DNA of 64,000 nucleotides from Sacculina carcini (Eukaryota > Arthropoda > Thecostraca > Sacculinidae), in NCBI GenBank assembly GCA_916048095.2, contig OU696577.1:4496001-4560000 (forward strand). Reading direction: 5' to 3'. Within the stretch, counting starts at the first letter, position 1, and each line of letters begins with the position of its first letter. The translations under genes and the position numbers were made by a program. A model generated the notes under the pieces. It was not told the origin of the DNA. It did not search any database and saw nothing but the letters and a program-made list of their open reading frames with translations. Positions 10,482 through 20,967 of the stretch are shown here, piece after piece.

Positions 10482-10952
10482 AGCTTCTATTTCAGAATAT
10501 AATAGTAAATATATTTGTTTCTTCTTTTTATACGATAAATGGGATCTAAATAAGTCATTTTCTTGTAAATTTGAATTTCAGTTGTCATCCAGTAATTATC
10601 GGCATTAATGGGTTAAGCCGAATCTCCTGATGGACATTTAGGATCAATATATAGATACATGAACAACTATACACGCACAACACATACACGAACACTTATA
10701 CACTTATACATACATACATACATGTTTGCATACACATGTGATTCATCTTCATCAATGCGATGGCTGTCAGTCGCAACAACCACCGGTCAATATTGCTGCT
10801 GCTCAAGCTGTTGTTGGCGAAAGTGTTTTTTATCTCTATTTTAACAGAGTTCAGTGAGCCAGTGTGCGCTAAGGTTTTAATTTTTGCTGGTAGATTATTA
10901 TATATTGGAATGCCTGAATAAAATATACTGTTTCTGAATAGACTGGTTCTGG

Positions 10953-11040
10953 TTCTGTGTGTATGTATGTGTGTGTATGTGTGTGTATATATGTATGTAT
11001 GTATGTATGTGTGTATGTGTGTATTTGTATTTGTATTTGT
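10953..11040. repeat. TG microsatellite with GTATTT tail
   Basis: TGTGTATG array followed by GTATTT repeated about four times, the latter being the 3' tail of the adjacent LINE-2 copy. Confidence 0.8.
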
Positions 11041-11785
11041 ATTTAACCATGTATTGCCACAAACAAATATACAATGTTCAAACAATAAATATCACAATTG
11101 GCAATAGACCCGTCGAGCTAATGCTCATAGACAGGCTTACATTTCACTTGTACAGGTGGAAATAATGCTATCAAGCCAGGTTATATAGACACAAGTACAT
11201 ACATGCACACACATGCGCGCTCAATCACATATATACACTATTCATATACAATTATACACAACAAACATATAACCATACCTACCACAGTCTACCATACATA
11301 TTCGTACATATATTCTCATACACATATACACATGAAACAATACGCAAACATGCAGCTATATGCAAACAAAGTGCACGCGTATACAACTTCCATACTCGTC
11401 TCCGCACATATTACCATACAAAACCTAACACGTATTCCATTACATACACACATTTGATGCACATACCCACACATACACACAATGCGCAAACAGACAAATA
11501 TTTTGGAAGCAAACACATAGAGACACATATATACACACAACATACCAATACCTCATGCATAAACACATTCATACATATCTATTCTCATTCCCGGATTCAT
11601 ATTTATTCATAAATTCACGAATACTTAACAATTAATCGCAAAACAAAACTACAACCTTTGAGCTGAGTTAAGTGGGTAAATTTTTATATTAAACATTTAT
11701 AGCTTGTTTTATTTTCTCCACGTCGCTCTCAATATATAACAATTCCTTCACAGACATCGGCACACCATTCAACTTTATTCAAACC
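11041..11785 (-). pseudogene. LINE-2 family copy, 3' end (left arm of a large inverted repeat)
   Basis: Mostly 3' UTR. The extreme coding end (VPMSVKELLYIESDVEKIKQ) lies at 11785-11690 on the minus strand. It matches 17925-18620 in inverted orientation over about 700 bases, including the GTCGAGCTAATGCTCATAGA block. It is 5'-truncated within the last coding segment, at the junction with an L2-like LINE. Confidence 0.75.
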
Positions 11786-11789
11786 AAGC

Positions 11790-14010
11790 CACTTTATTCA
11801 CTCCTCCCGCTCAAACACCAAAGCTTCCGGTGGTGGTGTTGGATGTATATTTAATAAATATATAGTCTTATCTACTATACCCAACTTTGGTCCCCCATGC
11901 TTATCCTTTGAATACCTCGCTCTTTCTCTCAATATTCCATCCTGCTCGAAATTTTGCTTTGTTATAATTTATCGTCACAGTCATCCGGGAACTACGTCAT
12001 TATTTTTCATCGAATTTCCTGTGTTACTTGATGTGCTTCTCGCGTCCTTCTCCAGTCGTTTCATTATAGCTGGAGATTATAATTTCTGGGTCGATCAACT
12101 TTCCCGAAATCCTTATTGCTCTCAATTCCTGTCTATGATCCAAACTTACGGTCTATACTCGCCTGTTACCTCACCGACTCACATCTCCGGTCACACCCTT
12201 GATCTTATTCTTTTTCCATCTCCAGTTCTAGCATCCGACTTAACCCCTCCGGATGTTCTTGTATTTCCCCCAGATACCTTTACTTCTGACCACAGTTTCC
12301 TCACTTTCAATCTTCCTTTTCCCAAACCACGTATTTCTCCCCCCAGATCGTACAGAATTTATAAAAAAAATTACCCTCACCTCTTCTCAACTTTATTCTC
12401 TCACATTCTTCCCTCAACTCAATTCCACTCACTTCCCCCTACCAGTTGTACTCTTCTTTTTTCAAGGTTATGTCTTCTATCAACGAAGCCATATTTCCAC
12501 TATGCTCATCCTCCAATCACTCTAATCTTCCTCCTTGGTTTAATCGCGAACTAATCTCTCTCAAACGCGCCCAACGCTACCACGAGCGTGTGTGGAAACG
12601 CTGTTGCACTACTGCTACGTGGTCATCCTTCTGCTCATCTCGCTCTTTGTATATTTCTGCCCTATACTCTGCTAAACAATCCTACTACAAATCTCAATTA
12701 TCGTCACTCTCTCGCTGTCCTAAATCTCTGTGGTCCTCGCTTAACTCATTGAGTGGCCTGCAAAACCCAAGCCTTTCGTCTTCTCTCTCTGCCTCCGACC
12801 TTGATGTACTTTTTTCCGATAAAATCCAAATTGCCATTTCTAGTATTTCTTCTCCTAACTCCCGCTTGACTCAAACTAAATCCTACGATCTCTCTTTTCA
12901 CTCTTTCACTCACTTTTCACATCTAGAGCTTCCTGATATCATCACTATCATTTCTACAACAAACATTTCGCTTTCCCCTGCGGACCCCATAAATTTGCGT
13001 GCCCTATCAGACTCTATTTTGCTCCTGGTTCCCTTTATATTGCATTTAATCAATAGCTCTTTCCTACATGGTATATTTTTTCCTGAGAAGCATGCAGTCA
13101 TCCTTCCGATACTCAAAAAACCTTCCCTCGATCCCTCGCTATGTAGCAGTTACCGTCCTATTTCTCTACTCAACTTTCCCTCTAAACTCCTCGAGTCTGC
13201 TGTGTATTCTCAACTTGCGCCATTCATGAACTAATCCCTTGACCCCTTCCAATCGGGTTTCAAGTCAGCTCACTCTACTGAATCTGTCCTAACCTCCGTT
13301 ACTACTACTGTTTTTTCTCATTTTTCATTCGGTAAATCTGCTCTGCTTATCCTCCTTGATCTGTCAGCAGCCTTTGACTTAGTTGACCATTCAATTTTAA
13401 TCAGAGATCTCTCCTTTCTTGATGTGTCCTCTTCAGCGCTCTCTCTTCTACATTCTTATCTTACTGATCGTTCCTACTCGGTGCAATTCAATTCCACTAC
13501 TTCTAAGCAAACTCCTCTACTTTCCGGTGTGCCACAAGGTTCTATTCTAGCCCCGCTTCTATTCAATCTGTACATGTCTTCTCTTTGTCCTATTCTCCAT
13601 CGCTATCCTGTCCAGTTCCATGTCTACGCAGACGATATACAAATTATTATTCCTCTTCCCTTCCCCCATGCTTCGCTCTTATCAGACATTATCTCTGATA
13701 TTTCTTCCTGGTGTGCCTCTCGCAGTCTCCTTATTAACACTTCCAAATCAGAATTCTTCATTCTACATCCTCCTCGCTTAACACCTCCGCTGCTCCCTTT
13801 ACCCCTATCTCGAAGTGTTCGTGATCTCGGAGTCATTCTGGATTCGTCACTTTATTTTCTGCAAATATTTCTGCTGTTTCTCGCACTTGTCATCTCATTC
13901 TACGTTCGCTATATCCTATCCGCCCTTTTCTCGACCGTCCCTCAGCTATTAACCTGACTCATTGTTTCATCTTTTCAAGAATCAACTACTGCAATTCTAT
14001 ATATTCTATT
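11790..14010 (+). pseudogene. L2-like LINE copy (LINE-3), endonuclease end and reverse transcriptase, 3'-less
   Basis: 5'-truncated inside the endonuclease: ASGGGVGCIFN, IIAGDYNFWVDQ, THISGHTLDLIL and TSDHSFLTF. RT follows from about 12446: PPWFNRELISLKRAQ, SSYRPISLLNFPSKLLE, a broken stretch around 13235-13420 containing LLDLSAAFDLVDHSIL (motif A), then GVPQGSILAPLLFNLY and FHVYADDIQI (motifs B and C). A stop at 13234 and frame changes break it. This motif set is typical of the L2 clade. The protein would end at NYCNSI near 14000, where the sequence switches to an oppositely oriented LINE. The same family occurs at 58340-61470. Confidence 0.82.
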
Positions 14011-15827
14011 ATAGTCTAGGATAGCGTGAGACGTACCCACATTTGATCGAAACCCGTATTGGTTTTCGTTGATAACATGGTTTTTAGCGATAAATTTTTG
14101 TAACCTCTCATTGAATAATTTTTCAAATATTTTGGAGAATGTATCATTTATCGATATCGGACGGTAGTTGCTTTTATCAGTCCTGTCCCCTGACTTGTGA
14201 AGAGGAAATATCTTGGCGGTTTTCATCAGCGTTGGGAACACACCTTGTGCAATGGACAAGTTGAAGAGATATGCCAGCGGTCGGGATAAATGTATTGAAG
14301 ATTGTTTGACTAGGTTCATGCTTATGTTGTTGCAATCGGTAGATAGTTGTCCCTTACTGTGATGGATAATATTCAGGATTTCCCATTCGGTTGTAGGACC
14401 AATGAACATAGTGTGACTTATTGGTTCCACATGTTTCAAGGGGTTCTTAGTCAGCAATGGTAATTTGTCCGACAAATTTGTTCCGACGTTGACAAAGTAG
14501 TCGTTGAGAGAATCAGGTATCGTCTGTGATCTATCGGATGGACCATTATTATTTCCAATCTGATTAATTTTGATATTCTTTTGCGGTACCATGTTGATTT
14601 CTCTATTAATTTTCGCCCATTTCATCTTGGCCGAGACCGATCTTTCCGCAAATAGCTTGCGATAGTACAGCTGCTTACGCTTATTGACGATTTTAGTCAG
14701 CGCATTCTTGTACACAATGTAAGACTCTTTATCAACTGCATTTTTTGTCATGAGAAAGTTTGCGTACAGGTGGCGCTTGGTACAGCTCGATATTTTTATG
14801 CCCTTAGTTATCCACGGTTTATGCTGAACAGTTTTGTTCTTAGCTTCATACATCGGCATATGTTTGTTTACTAACTGACTGAGGAAACATTCATATGACA
14901 CATTTATATCATCACCTTGTATAACGTCCCAGTTTGTTTGCTCCAGTTCATGATTGAGTCGTCGCAGCCTTTTTGTAGAATATCGTCTTTTCAAAAAAGT
15001 ACTTCCTTTTGGTGTAGAATCCGATTCATTCAACAGTGTAAATATCGGGAAGTGGTCAGAAATTTCTTCGCAGATTACGCCACTTGATAGTGAACTGGTC
15101 ACACAATTTGTGAAGATATTATCAATCACAGTGTTTGACTTGGTCGATGCTCTAGTCACTGACCTGATCAGTGGAAGAAACCCATTACTTGTCATTTCGA
15201 TAAAGAAAATTCGAGTTGGTAAGTGGTCGTCAGAGTTCAGCAAGTTTATATTGAAATCGCCCATAATCATCCAATTATGGCTGCTCGAATTATCGACTAA
15301 TTTGTTCATTTCATCAGTGAACTTATTGATAGGTGTGCCAGGAGGACGGTAGACACAAGAAATTCTAATTATTTTGCTCTTAACAGAGATATCCACCGTA
15401 ATCACCTCCATCAAATCAGGTATTCCTATACTGAGACGAGGTATGTGTTTGGCTTGATGCATGTTTTTGACAAATACGGCCACGCCACCTCCTCTTTTGT
15501 TCTGACGTGTCTGGTGAAACATCCCGCCATATCCCGCCATTGATATCCCGCCATACGACAAAAATCAATCGAAGTGTCGTTCACCCATGTTTCTGATATG
15601 GCAACTACATCGATATTTACTTCCAGATCACTCAAAAAGGATGTCAGATGTTCAATGTGCTTATTCAAACTACGTGCATTCAAATGAAGTGCCATAAATC
15701 CCTTCGTGTTTTGGAACTTGCAGTTAAAGGTGTCCATGTCATAAACGTCAAAAGTATTATTTTCCACATCCAGGTTGTTTGTCTCATCGATGTCAGCATC
15801 AGCTATGTTCACATCAACCATTGTCAA
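14011..15827 (-). pseudogene. LINE-4 ORF2: endonuclease and N-terminal reverse transcriptase
   Basis: Starts near 15827 with an acidic leader. Endonuclease motifs: LHLNARSLNKHIEHL, VVAISETWVND (catalytic Glu), KRGGGVAVFVKN, ISCVYRPPG, WMIMGDFNINLL and EEISDHFPIF. The frame is broken near 15500-15560 by a local triplication of ATATCCCGCCAT, which splits GYQWRDMAGYGG. RT motifs present: TAKIFPLHKSGD, NYRPISINDTFSK and NQYGFRSN. The sequence leaves homology after SHAIL at about 14015, before motif A. Confidence 0.83.
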
Positions 15828-15889
15828 GATGTTTCAATAGGTCCCTCAATGATACGCAAGAGCACCCACAACCCACCTCACAATTTACA

Positions 15890-16170
15890 CAGGGATGCAT
15901 CCACCCCCACACATGTACACACACACTTGGCTCAGTCACATATGCCCACATACACACTACAACTTGAGTGCAAAGATATGGTTCACACACACGCACACAC
16001 GCACACACACAAACAGTACCTTTCATACACTTGAACACATAAGGACATGAACATATTTCACACGCACACACACGCACGCATACACAAATTGCTCCTCTTT
16101 TACATTCATGTAGACACACTCTCACACACGCACACACACATTCGCACATTGTCACAAGCATACGCATACC
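15890..16170. repeat. CA-rich microsatellite between LINE-4 ORF1 and ORF2
   Basis: Several interrupted CACACA/CACG tracts. They occupy the inter-ORF region, so either the element carries a microsatellite or one expanded after insertion. Confidence 0.75.
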
Positions 16171-16282
16171 CAAACAGGCAGAAATGATCGGCTATAAGGC
16201 GATATTTTTCTGATTAACGAGTGAATAAGACTAATAGATTGACACAATCGTGTGTTCCATGCAATTTACTGCGATGGATACA

Positions 16283-17062
16283 TCAGCTTGGCTCAACTTT
16301 TACGATTGTTTTCCTTTGCGACATACCTTGTACGCACGGCTTGGTTTGGTTGAACAGTCGACTGATGACTTTGTGGCAAACCTGGACCCGTTTTTTTGTC
16401 GCTGTACTAACTGGCCCGATGTGTGATTGGGCCTCGGTCATTGACTTGACCTTCACCGCACGGGCGTGCTCAGTAATCCGCATGAATATGCCAGAATGGT
16501 CGCTCCATACCGCGTGAATTTTTCCGTTTTTTCGCATTTGCCGAAGTTCATATGCCAATTTGATGTTGTTCGCAGTCAGGTGATCGTTTATATAGACATG
16601 TTTTTTCGCCGATGAGTTCTTCAACATTGACCTGGCTTTGTGGAATTGCTGGCGTTTTCTCATTCTCTCAAATTTGACCAGGAGAGGTCGAGATTTACCT
16701 TCAGTTCGGTTGCCAATCCGGTGAACTCCTTCAATGTCATCTTCTGCGAGGTTGACTCCAATGCTCAAAGCAAGTTCATGAACTATTTGCATTGGATTTT
16801 CACCTTCAACTTCGGTGATGCCCATGACACAGAGATCTTTGCGTCTGCTGCTCTGCTCCAGCATGCAGATTCTATCCTGCGCCTCTGTTAGCTCCACTTT
16901 AAGAGCAGAAATTTCATCGTCCTTGGTATGCAGCACCGCTGACACAGCAGCCTCAACTGCCGGAGCCACAATAATTTCTCTCATTATACTCAAGACATCT
17001 TCACTTTTCAGGCAGTCTATAAGTGCCTCCCTCAGGTCCGAAGTACTTGCCGCCTTTGCCAT
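16283..17062 (-). CDS. LINE-4 ORF1 protein (coiled coil plus RRM-like RNA-binding)
   Basis: Intact frame of about 259 residues from the ATG at 17062 (MAKAASTSDLREAL). Order of parts: N-terminal helical segment; a short coiled coil EISALKVELTEAQDRICMLE; an L1-like RRM core, RRKDLCVMGI, ..VHRIGNRTEGKSRPLLVKFE; then a C-terminal domain with NDHLTANNIKLAYELRQMRK and VWSDHSGIFMRI. Such proteins bind the LINE RNA. It is a clear homologue of the truncated ORF1 at 44163. Because the rest of the element is dead, the intact frame is probably chance survival. Confidence 0.82.
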   Translation of the reverse strand: MAKAASTSDLREALIDCLKSEDVLSIMREIIVAPAVEAAVSAVLHTKDDEISALKVELTEAQDRICMLEQSSRRKDLCVMGITEVEGENPMQIVHELALSIGVNLAEDDIEGVHRIGNRTEGKSRPLLVKFERMRKRQQFHKARSMLKNSSAKKHVYINDHLTANNIKLAYELRQMRKNGKIHAVWSDHSGIFMRITEHARAVKVKSMTEAQSHIGPVSTATKKRVQVCHKVISRLFNQTKPCVQGMSQRKTIVKVEPS

Positions 17063-17129
17063 CACTTCACTTCACAAACACAGAGCTACCGAAACACGTC
17101 CGCACTCAATGACACTAGGCTGAATACTG

Positions 17130-18625
17130 GAATACTTTTTCTTTTATATGTGAATGACCTTTTAAATCTAGCAAAAAACTAAGCTTCACCCTTTATGCAG
17201 ATGATACAAATGCAATTTTGGCTAATAATAAAATTGACGATTTACATAGAGAAATTGAAGAAGAATTAAAACATGTACATGAATGGATATTACATAATCA
17301 CTAGAAACTAAATACTAAAAAATCCAAGTTTATATTGTTCTAAAACAGGTCAAGAAAGCACACTTCTCCGACTGTTTATCTAAACGATCAAAAAATGGAT
17401 AGAGTTGGAAAAACAAAGTTCCTCGGCGTCATTATCGACGAAAATATAAATTGGAAAGACCATATTGAGCATGTATTTGGCAAAATTTCCTAAATTTGTG
17501 GTGTTTTATATAAAGTAAGATACAAGTCAACGACAGAAGCCTTAATTAGTATCTACTATACTCTTATATATCCTCATCTAATATATTGTAGCGCTAATTG
17601 GTCTTGCACATGGCCATCCTTCATTCTTAGAATCAAACTTATCCAAAACAGAGTTTTACGATGCATTGCTCACAAAAATAAATTCGGATCTATCAGCGAT
17701 ATTTACCAAAATTTAAAAATTCAACAATTCCACACAATTCGGAACAAATTTTTGATCTTACTCATCAGTAAAAATCTCAAAAGCAAAAACCGTATACACA
17801 ACATATTCACTCGGGAAAGCACTGTAATTAGTACTCGAAGTAGTTATAATATAACTCCACCAAGATTTCGAACAATGTTATTCAAGTACAGTATTCTGTA
17901 TTGCGGGCCGCAGTTGTGGAATGGTTTGCCGATGTCTGTGAAGGAATTGTTATATATTGAGAGCGACGTGGAGAAAATAAAACAAGCTATAAATGTTTAT
18001 TATAAAAATTGATCCACTTGGCTCAGGTCAAAAGTTGTATGATGTAGTTTTGTTTTGCGATCAATTGTTAAGTATTCGTGAATTTATGAATAAATATGAA
18101 TCCGGGAATGAGAATAGATATGTACGAATGTGTTTATGCATGACGTATTGGTATGTTGTGTGTATATATGTGTCTTTATGTGTTTGCTTCTAAAATATTT
18201 GTCTGTTTGCGCATTGTGTGTATGTGTGGGTATGTGTATCAAATGTGTGTATGTAATTGAATACGTGTTAGGTGTTGTATGGTAATATGTGCGGAGACGA
18301 GTATGGAAGTTGTATACGCGTGCACTTTGTTTGCATATAGCTGCATGATTGCGTATTGTTTCATGTGTATATGTGTATGAGAATATGTGTAAGAATATGT
18401 ATGGTAGACTGTGGTAGGTATGGTTGTATGTTTGTTGTGTATCATTGTATATGAATAGTGTTTATATGTGATTGCGCGCGCATGTGTGTGAATGTATGTA
18501 CTTGTGTCTATATAACCTGGCTTGATAGCATTATTTCCACCTGTACAAGTGAAATGTAAGCCTGTCTATGAGCATTAGCTCGACGGGTCTTTTGCCAATT
18601 GTGATATTTATTGTTTGAATATCCG
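17130..18625 (+). pseudogene. LINE-2 family copy: reverse transcriptase end and 3' UTR (right arm of inverted repeat)
   Basis: 5'-truncated RT starting with FLLYVNDLL (17140). It then reads, with a frameshift and stops, FTLYADDTNAILANN (motif C), KTKFLGVIIDENINWKDHI, STTEALISIYYTLIYPHLIY, and RTMLFKYSILYCGPQLWNGL, ending at 18012. The 3' UTR (18013-18625) is AT-rich with TG tracts and contains the GCATTAGCTCGACGGGTC block shared with other copies. Its last 700 bases are inverted relative to 11085-11785. Confidence 0.78.
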
Positions 18626-18990
18626 AAGATCCGAAGAATATTCACCAAAAATTTATTAGTTTAATAACAATTCACTCGAAATTATTCGTTTCGCGAGTCG
18701 CTAATCGGAAAAAAGCAAGTTGTTGGCACATAAATTAAATATATCACAATTGCAAATCAAAATCGTCGGAAATTCAGCAAACCCAACGGAAAATAGCACA
18801 TTTTACAGGCTCCTACAGCTTCAATGGTTGCATCCAGATTGCAGCAGTCAATCATGCAATGACGAGCACACTCAATACTTCCATCCTCAGCAAAAAAATT
18901 CTTAAAAACTATCAAAATTACCCTGGAAACTTCAAATATTTAGGAGCACAAAAATAAACGTCCACTCGCTGACACAGTCGAAACAACACA
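18626..18990. other. Interval without a recognised feature
   Basis: AT-rich single-copy-looking sequence between the LINE-2 3' UTR and the TG tract that borders the zinc-finger retroelement. I see no open frame, terminal repeat or match to other parts of the window. Confidence 0.5.
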
Positions 18991-19076
18991 GTTGTATGTG
19001 TGTGTGTGTATGTGTTTTTTTGTTTTGAGACACAAACATATATATTTACAAACGCGTACACATACTCACAATACTA

Positions 19077-20933
19077 CTATGAAACAATGGAGGCGGCGTT
19101 GCCACGAATGACGGCCAGGCTTATTCGCTGCCGAAGCCAGGCCGTCTCTCGCGGCTCCCCTGAACGCTCGCTGATTCTGCCGCCCAGGAGTTTCACGAAG
19201 TCGTCCAGGGATGCCCCCATCACGCCGGTGGTCTCGATGGCCAGCGGCACGAAATCGTACCGCTGGCACAGTTCTGAGTAGCGCCGCCTCTTTCGGTCCT
19301 CTGCTGCCTGCGCTGCTGCCCCGGAAGTGACCGCGCCGTCTAGCAGGTGTGTGCTGCAGAACGTGTTGACGCAGGTCACATCCCAGAGCAGGGACTTGCC
19401 GTGCCGCACCGGGAACACGGTGATTCCGTCCGGTCGGCGGCCGTCGCCGCGGTCCAGGCCTCTTGGCTCCAGCACCGCGGCGATTCCTGCCGACGCCAAA
19501 CTGCGGCGAATGATGTTGTTCAGCGCCGTGTGGCGTGGCAGGCGGCCGGCATTGCGACTGCAGGAGAGGCTATGGTGGCCCCACCTGTCAGTTGTGGCAC
19601 CGCAGCGACACCTGTGCGGCTCTTGCACTGCGGCACCAAGTCGCAACGCCACGCCGACTCGGACGGCTTCGTCTGGCAGCAGCAAGCCGAGGCTGGCGGC
19701 AGGCAGCGCTGACAGCCAAGCGCCATTGTGAGGAGCGGCCGCGGCCAGGAGACGGGCTCGGCACAGCTGGTTCGCGCTTGCGAGGAGATGTTGTTGGCGG
19801 ACGGAGGAAGATCGGTCGTCTAGGTGGCGCTGGTGCAGTGGCTCACTCGTGCTGAAGTCCGGGCACATGGTGTCCACGAACTCCTCGATGGCTGCCACCA
19901 GAGAGCAGGGTCTGTCACCGCTTGTGCGGTGGTTAATGAGACAGACCAAGTCTCTGGTAGCTTCCAGCGAGGCGATGTGGGCAGGTAGTGCCACGTCGCT
20001 CAGCCGTCTGGCTCCGATACATCCGTGGCGGACCGGAAGAGAAACCTGCAGCCACTGTGAGTCTGACATGGCGACATTGCAGCAATCGCTGATGGCCGAT
20101 CTCAGCTGCTCGTCGATGTCACCCATTTGTTCGCGGGCCTGGTACACCGGCGCTGCTCTCAGTAGGTATATTGCCCGCGGAACCGATGCGTACCTGCTGA
20201 GAAAAAACAGCGCCGGGTGCGAGCCGATGTTGACTGAGCGCTGGATCAGCAGGGACGTTTGGCCCTCGATTCTGTTGAGCGCCTCTGCAATGCCGCCCGT
20301 CTGCACTGGTGCGCCGAGCAGATGGAGGTCGGAGAGCTGCGTGACTGTGGCCGAGGCAAGCAGTGATGTGGCGGCCGCGTTCGAGTCTTCGGTATCTGCT
20401 GGTCGTGTGTCAGTGGCTGGACCCAGACTGACAACTTCGCATTTGCCGGTGTTCAGCTCGAGGCCGATGCTGCCGAGGGCCGGGATCAGGCGGCTGACGT
20501 CTGCAAGCACCACTTCCCTGGGGCCTGCCAGTGTGGCGTCGTCCAGGTACCACAGGTTCAATGGCGACTGGAGAGACTGGGCGACTGGATCGACGGCGAG
20601 GGCGAACAAGATGGGCCCGAGCGGGTCTCCTTGCTGTACACCGCGACAGGACCAGATTCGCGTGGTGCCGTGGTACAGTGGGGTTGGCTGGCCGTACGCC
20701 TGCTGGACGAGCGGCAATGCTGCGGGGAAACGACGGGCGACTTCATCGAGCAGCGCGCGCCGACTGATGGTGTTGAAGGCGTTGGTCACACCCAGCTTCA
20801 GCAGAATGTGACCATGCCGACCGTTAGCCTCATTGACGAAAGCGCGCGTGGCGTGCACGGCCGCTTCGCAGCCCAGCTTGCACCCCACTCCGAGCTGAAC
20901 GGGGCGCAACTGCTGTGCGACATGCTGCTGCAT
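19077..20933 (-). pseudogene. Retroelement protein, C-terminal part: reverse transcriptase and restriction-like endonuclease
   Basis: About 610 residues continuing the ORF above in a different frame. RT: LGVGCKLGCEAAVHA, LLKLGVTNAFNTISR (motif A; the catalytic Asp is replaced by Gly, GGT), RGVQQGDPLGPILFALA (motif B) and WYLDDATLAG (motif C, YLDD type). A zinc knuckle CRCGATTDRWGHHSLSC is followed by a PD-(D/E)XK-like nuclease, RPDG...LLWDVTCVNTF and AEDRKRRRYSEL, and then FVPLAIETTGVMG and RISLAVIRGNAAS. The nuclease is expected to open the target for reverse transcription. The loss of Asp in motif A makes this copy inactive. Confidence 0.85.
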
Positions 20934-20967
20934 GTCAGCTCCACTCCGAGCGCAACTGCTGTGCGAC
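20885..20967. repeat. Local duplication that broke the retroelement ORF
   Basis: CGCAACTGCTGTGCGAC occurs at 20905-20921 and again at 20951-20967. CCACTCCGAG-type sequence precedes each, with a 10-base difference between copies. The repeat lies exactly at the frame break, and the two overlapping ORF ends encode the same VAQQLR residues. Confidence 0.8.

Larger units (their letters stand above)
8359..10612 (+). mobile_element. piggyBac transposon, internally deleted, with TTAA duplication
   Basis: Inverted ends CCCATTAATGCCGA (from 8359) and its near complement ending at 10612 are each flanked by TTAA (8355-8358, 10613-10616), the invariant piggyBac target. Three 16-bp palindromes GGCAAGTNNACTTGCC sit in the subterminal regions. 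The transposase inside is a relic, and a hAT MITE (9387-9740) interrupts it. Total length 2254 bases. Confidence 0.92.
8270..10950 (-). pseudogene. LINE-2 family 3' fragment, interrupted by piggyBac
   Basis: Two pieces of one minus-strand LINE fragment flank the piggyBac element. The upstream piece (10950-10617) encodes the RT C-terminal end: SLFRNSIFYSGIPIYNNLPA, then the FK/IK region. The downstream piece (8354-8270) is 3' UTR with the ATTTGCCAC block and a TTTAC-type tail against the TG array. Joining at the duplicated TTAA (8355-8358 and 10613-10616) restores a continuous LINE end. The piggyBac is therefore the younger insertion. Confidence 0.65.
14011..17125 (-). mobile_element. CR1-like LINE (LINE-4), 5' two thirds, lacking its 3' half
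   Basis: ORF1 (17062-16283), a CA-rich spacer (16170-15890) and ORF2 (15827-14011) with endonuclease and the first RT motifs. It stops abruptly in the RT at about 14011, so the catalytic palm and the 3' UTR are gone. Loss of the 3' end is not expected from target-primed insertion and points to a later rearrangement. Related copies: 44042-47253 and 62093-63345. Confidence 0.8.
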
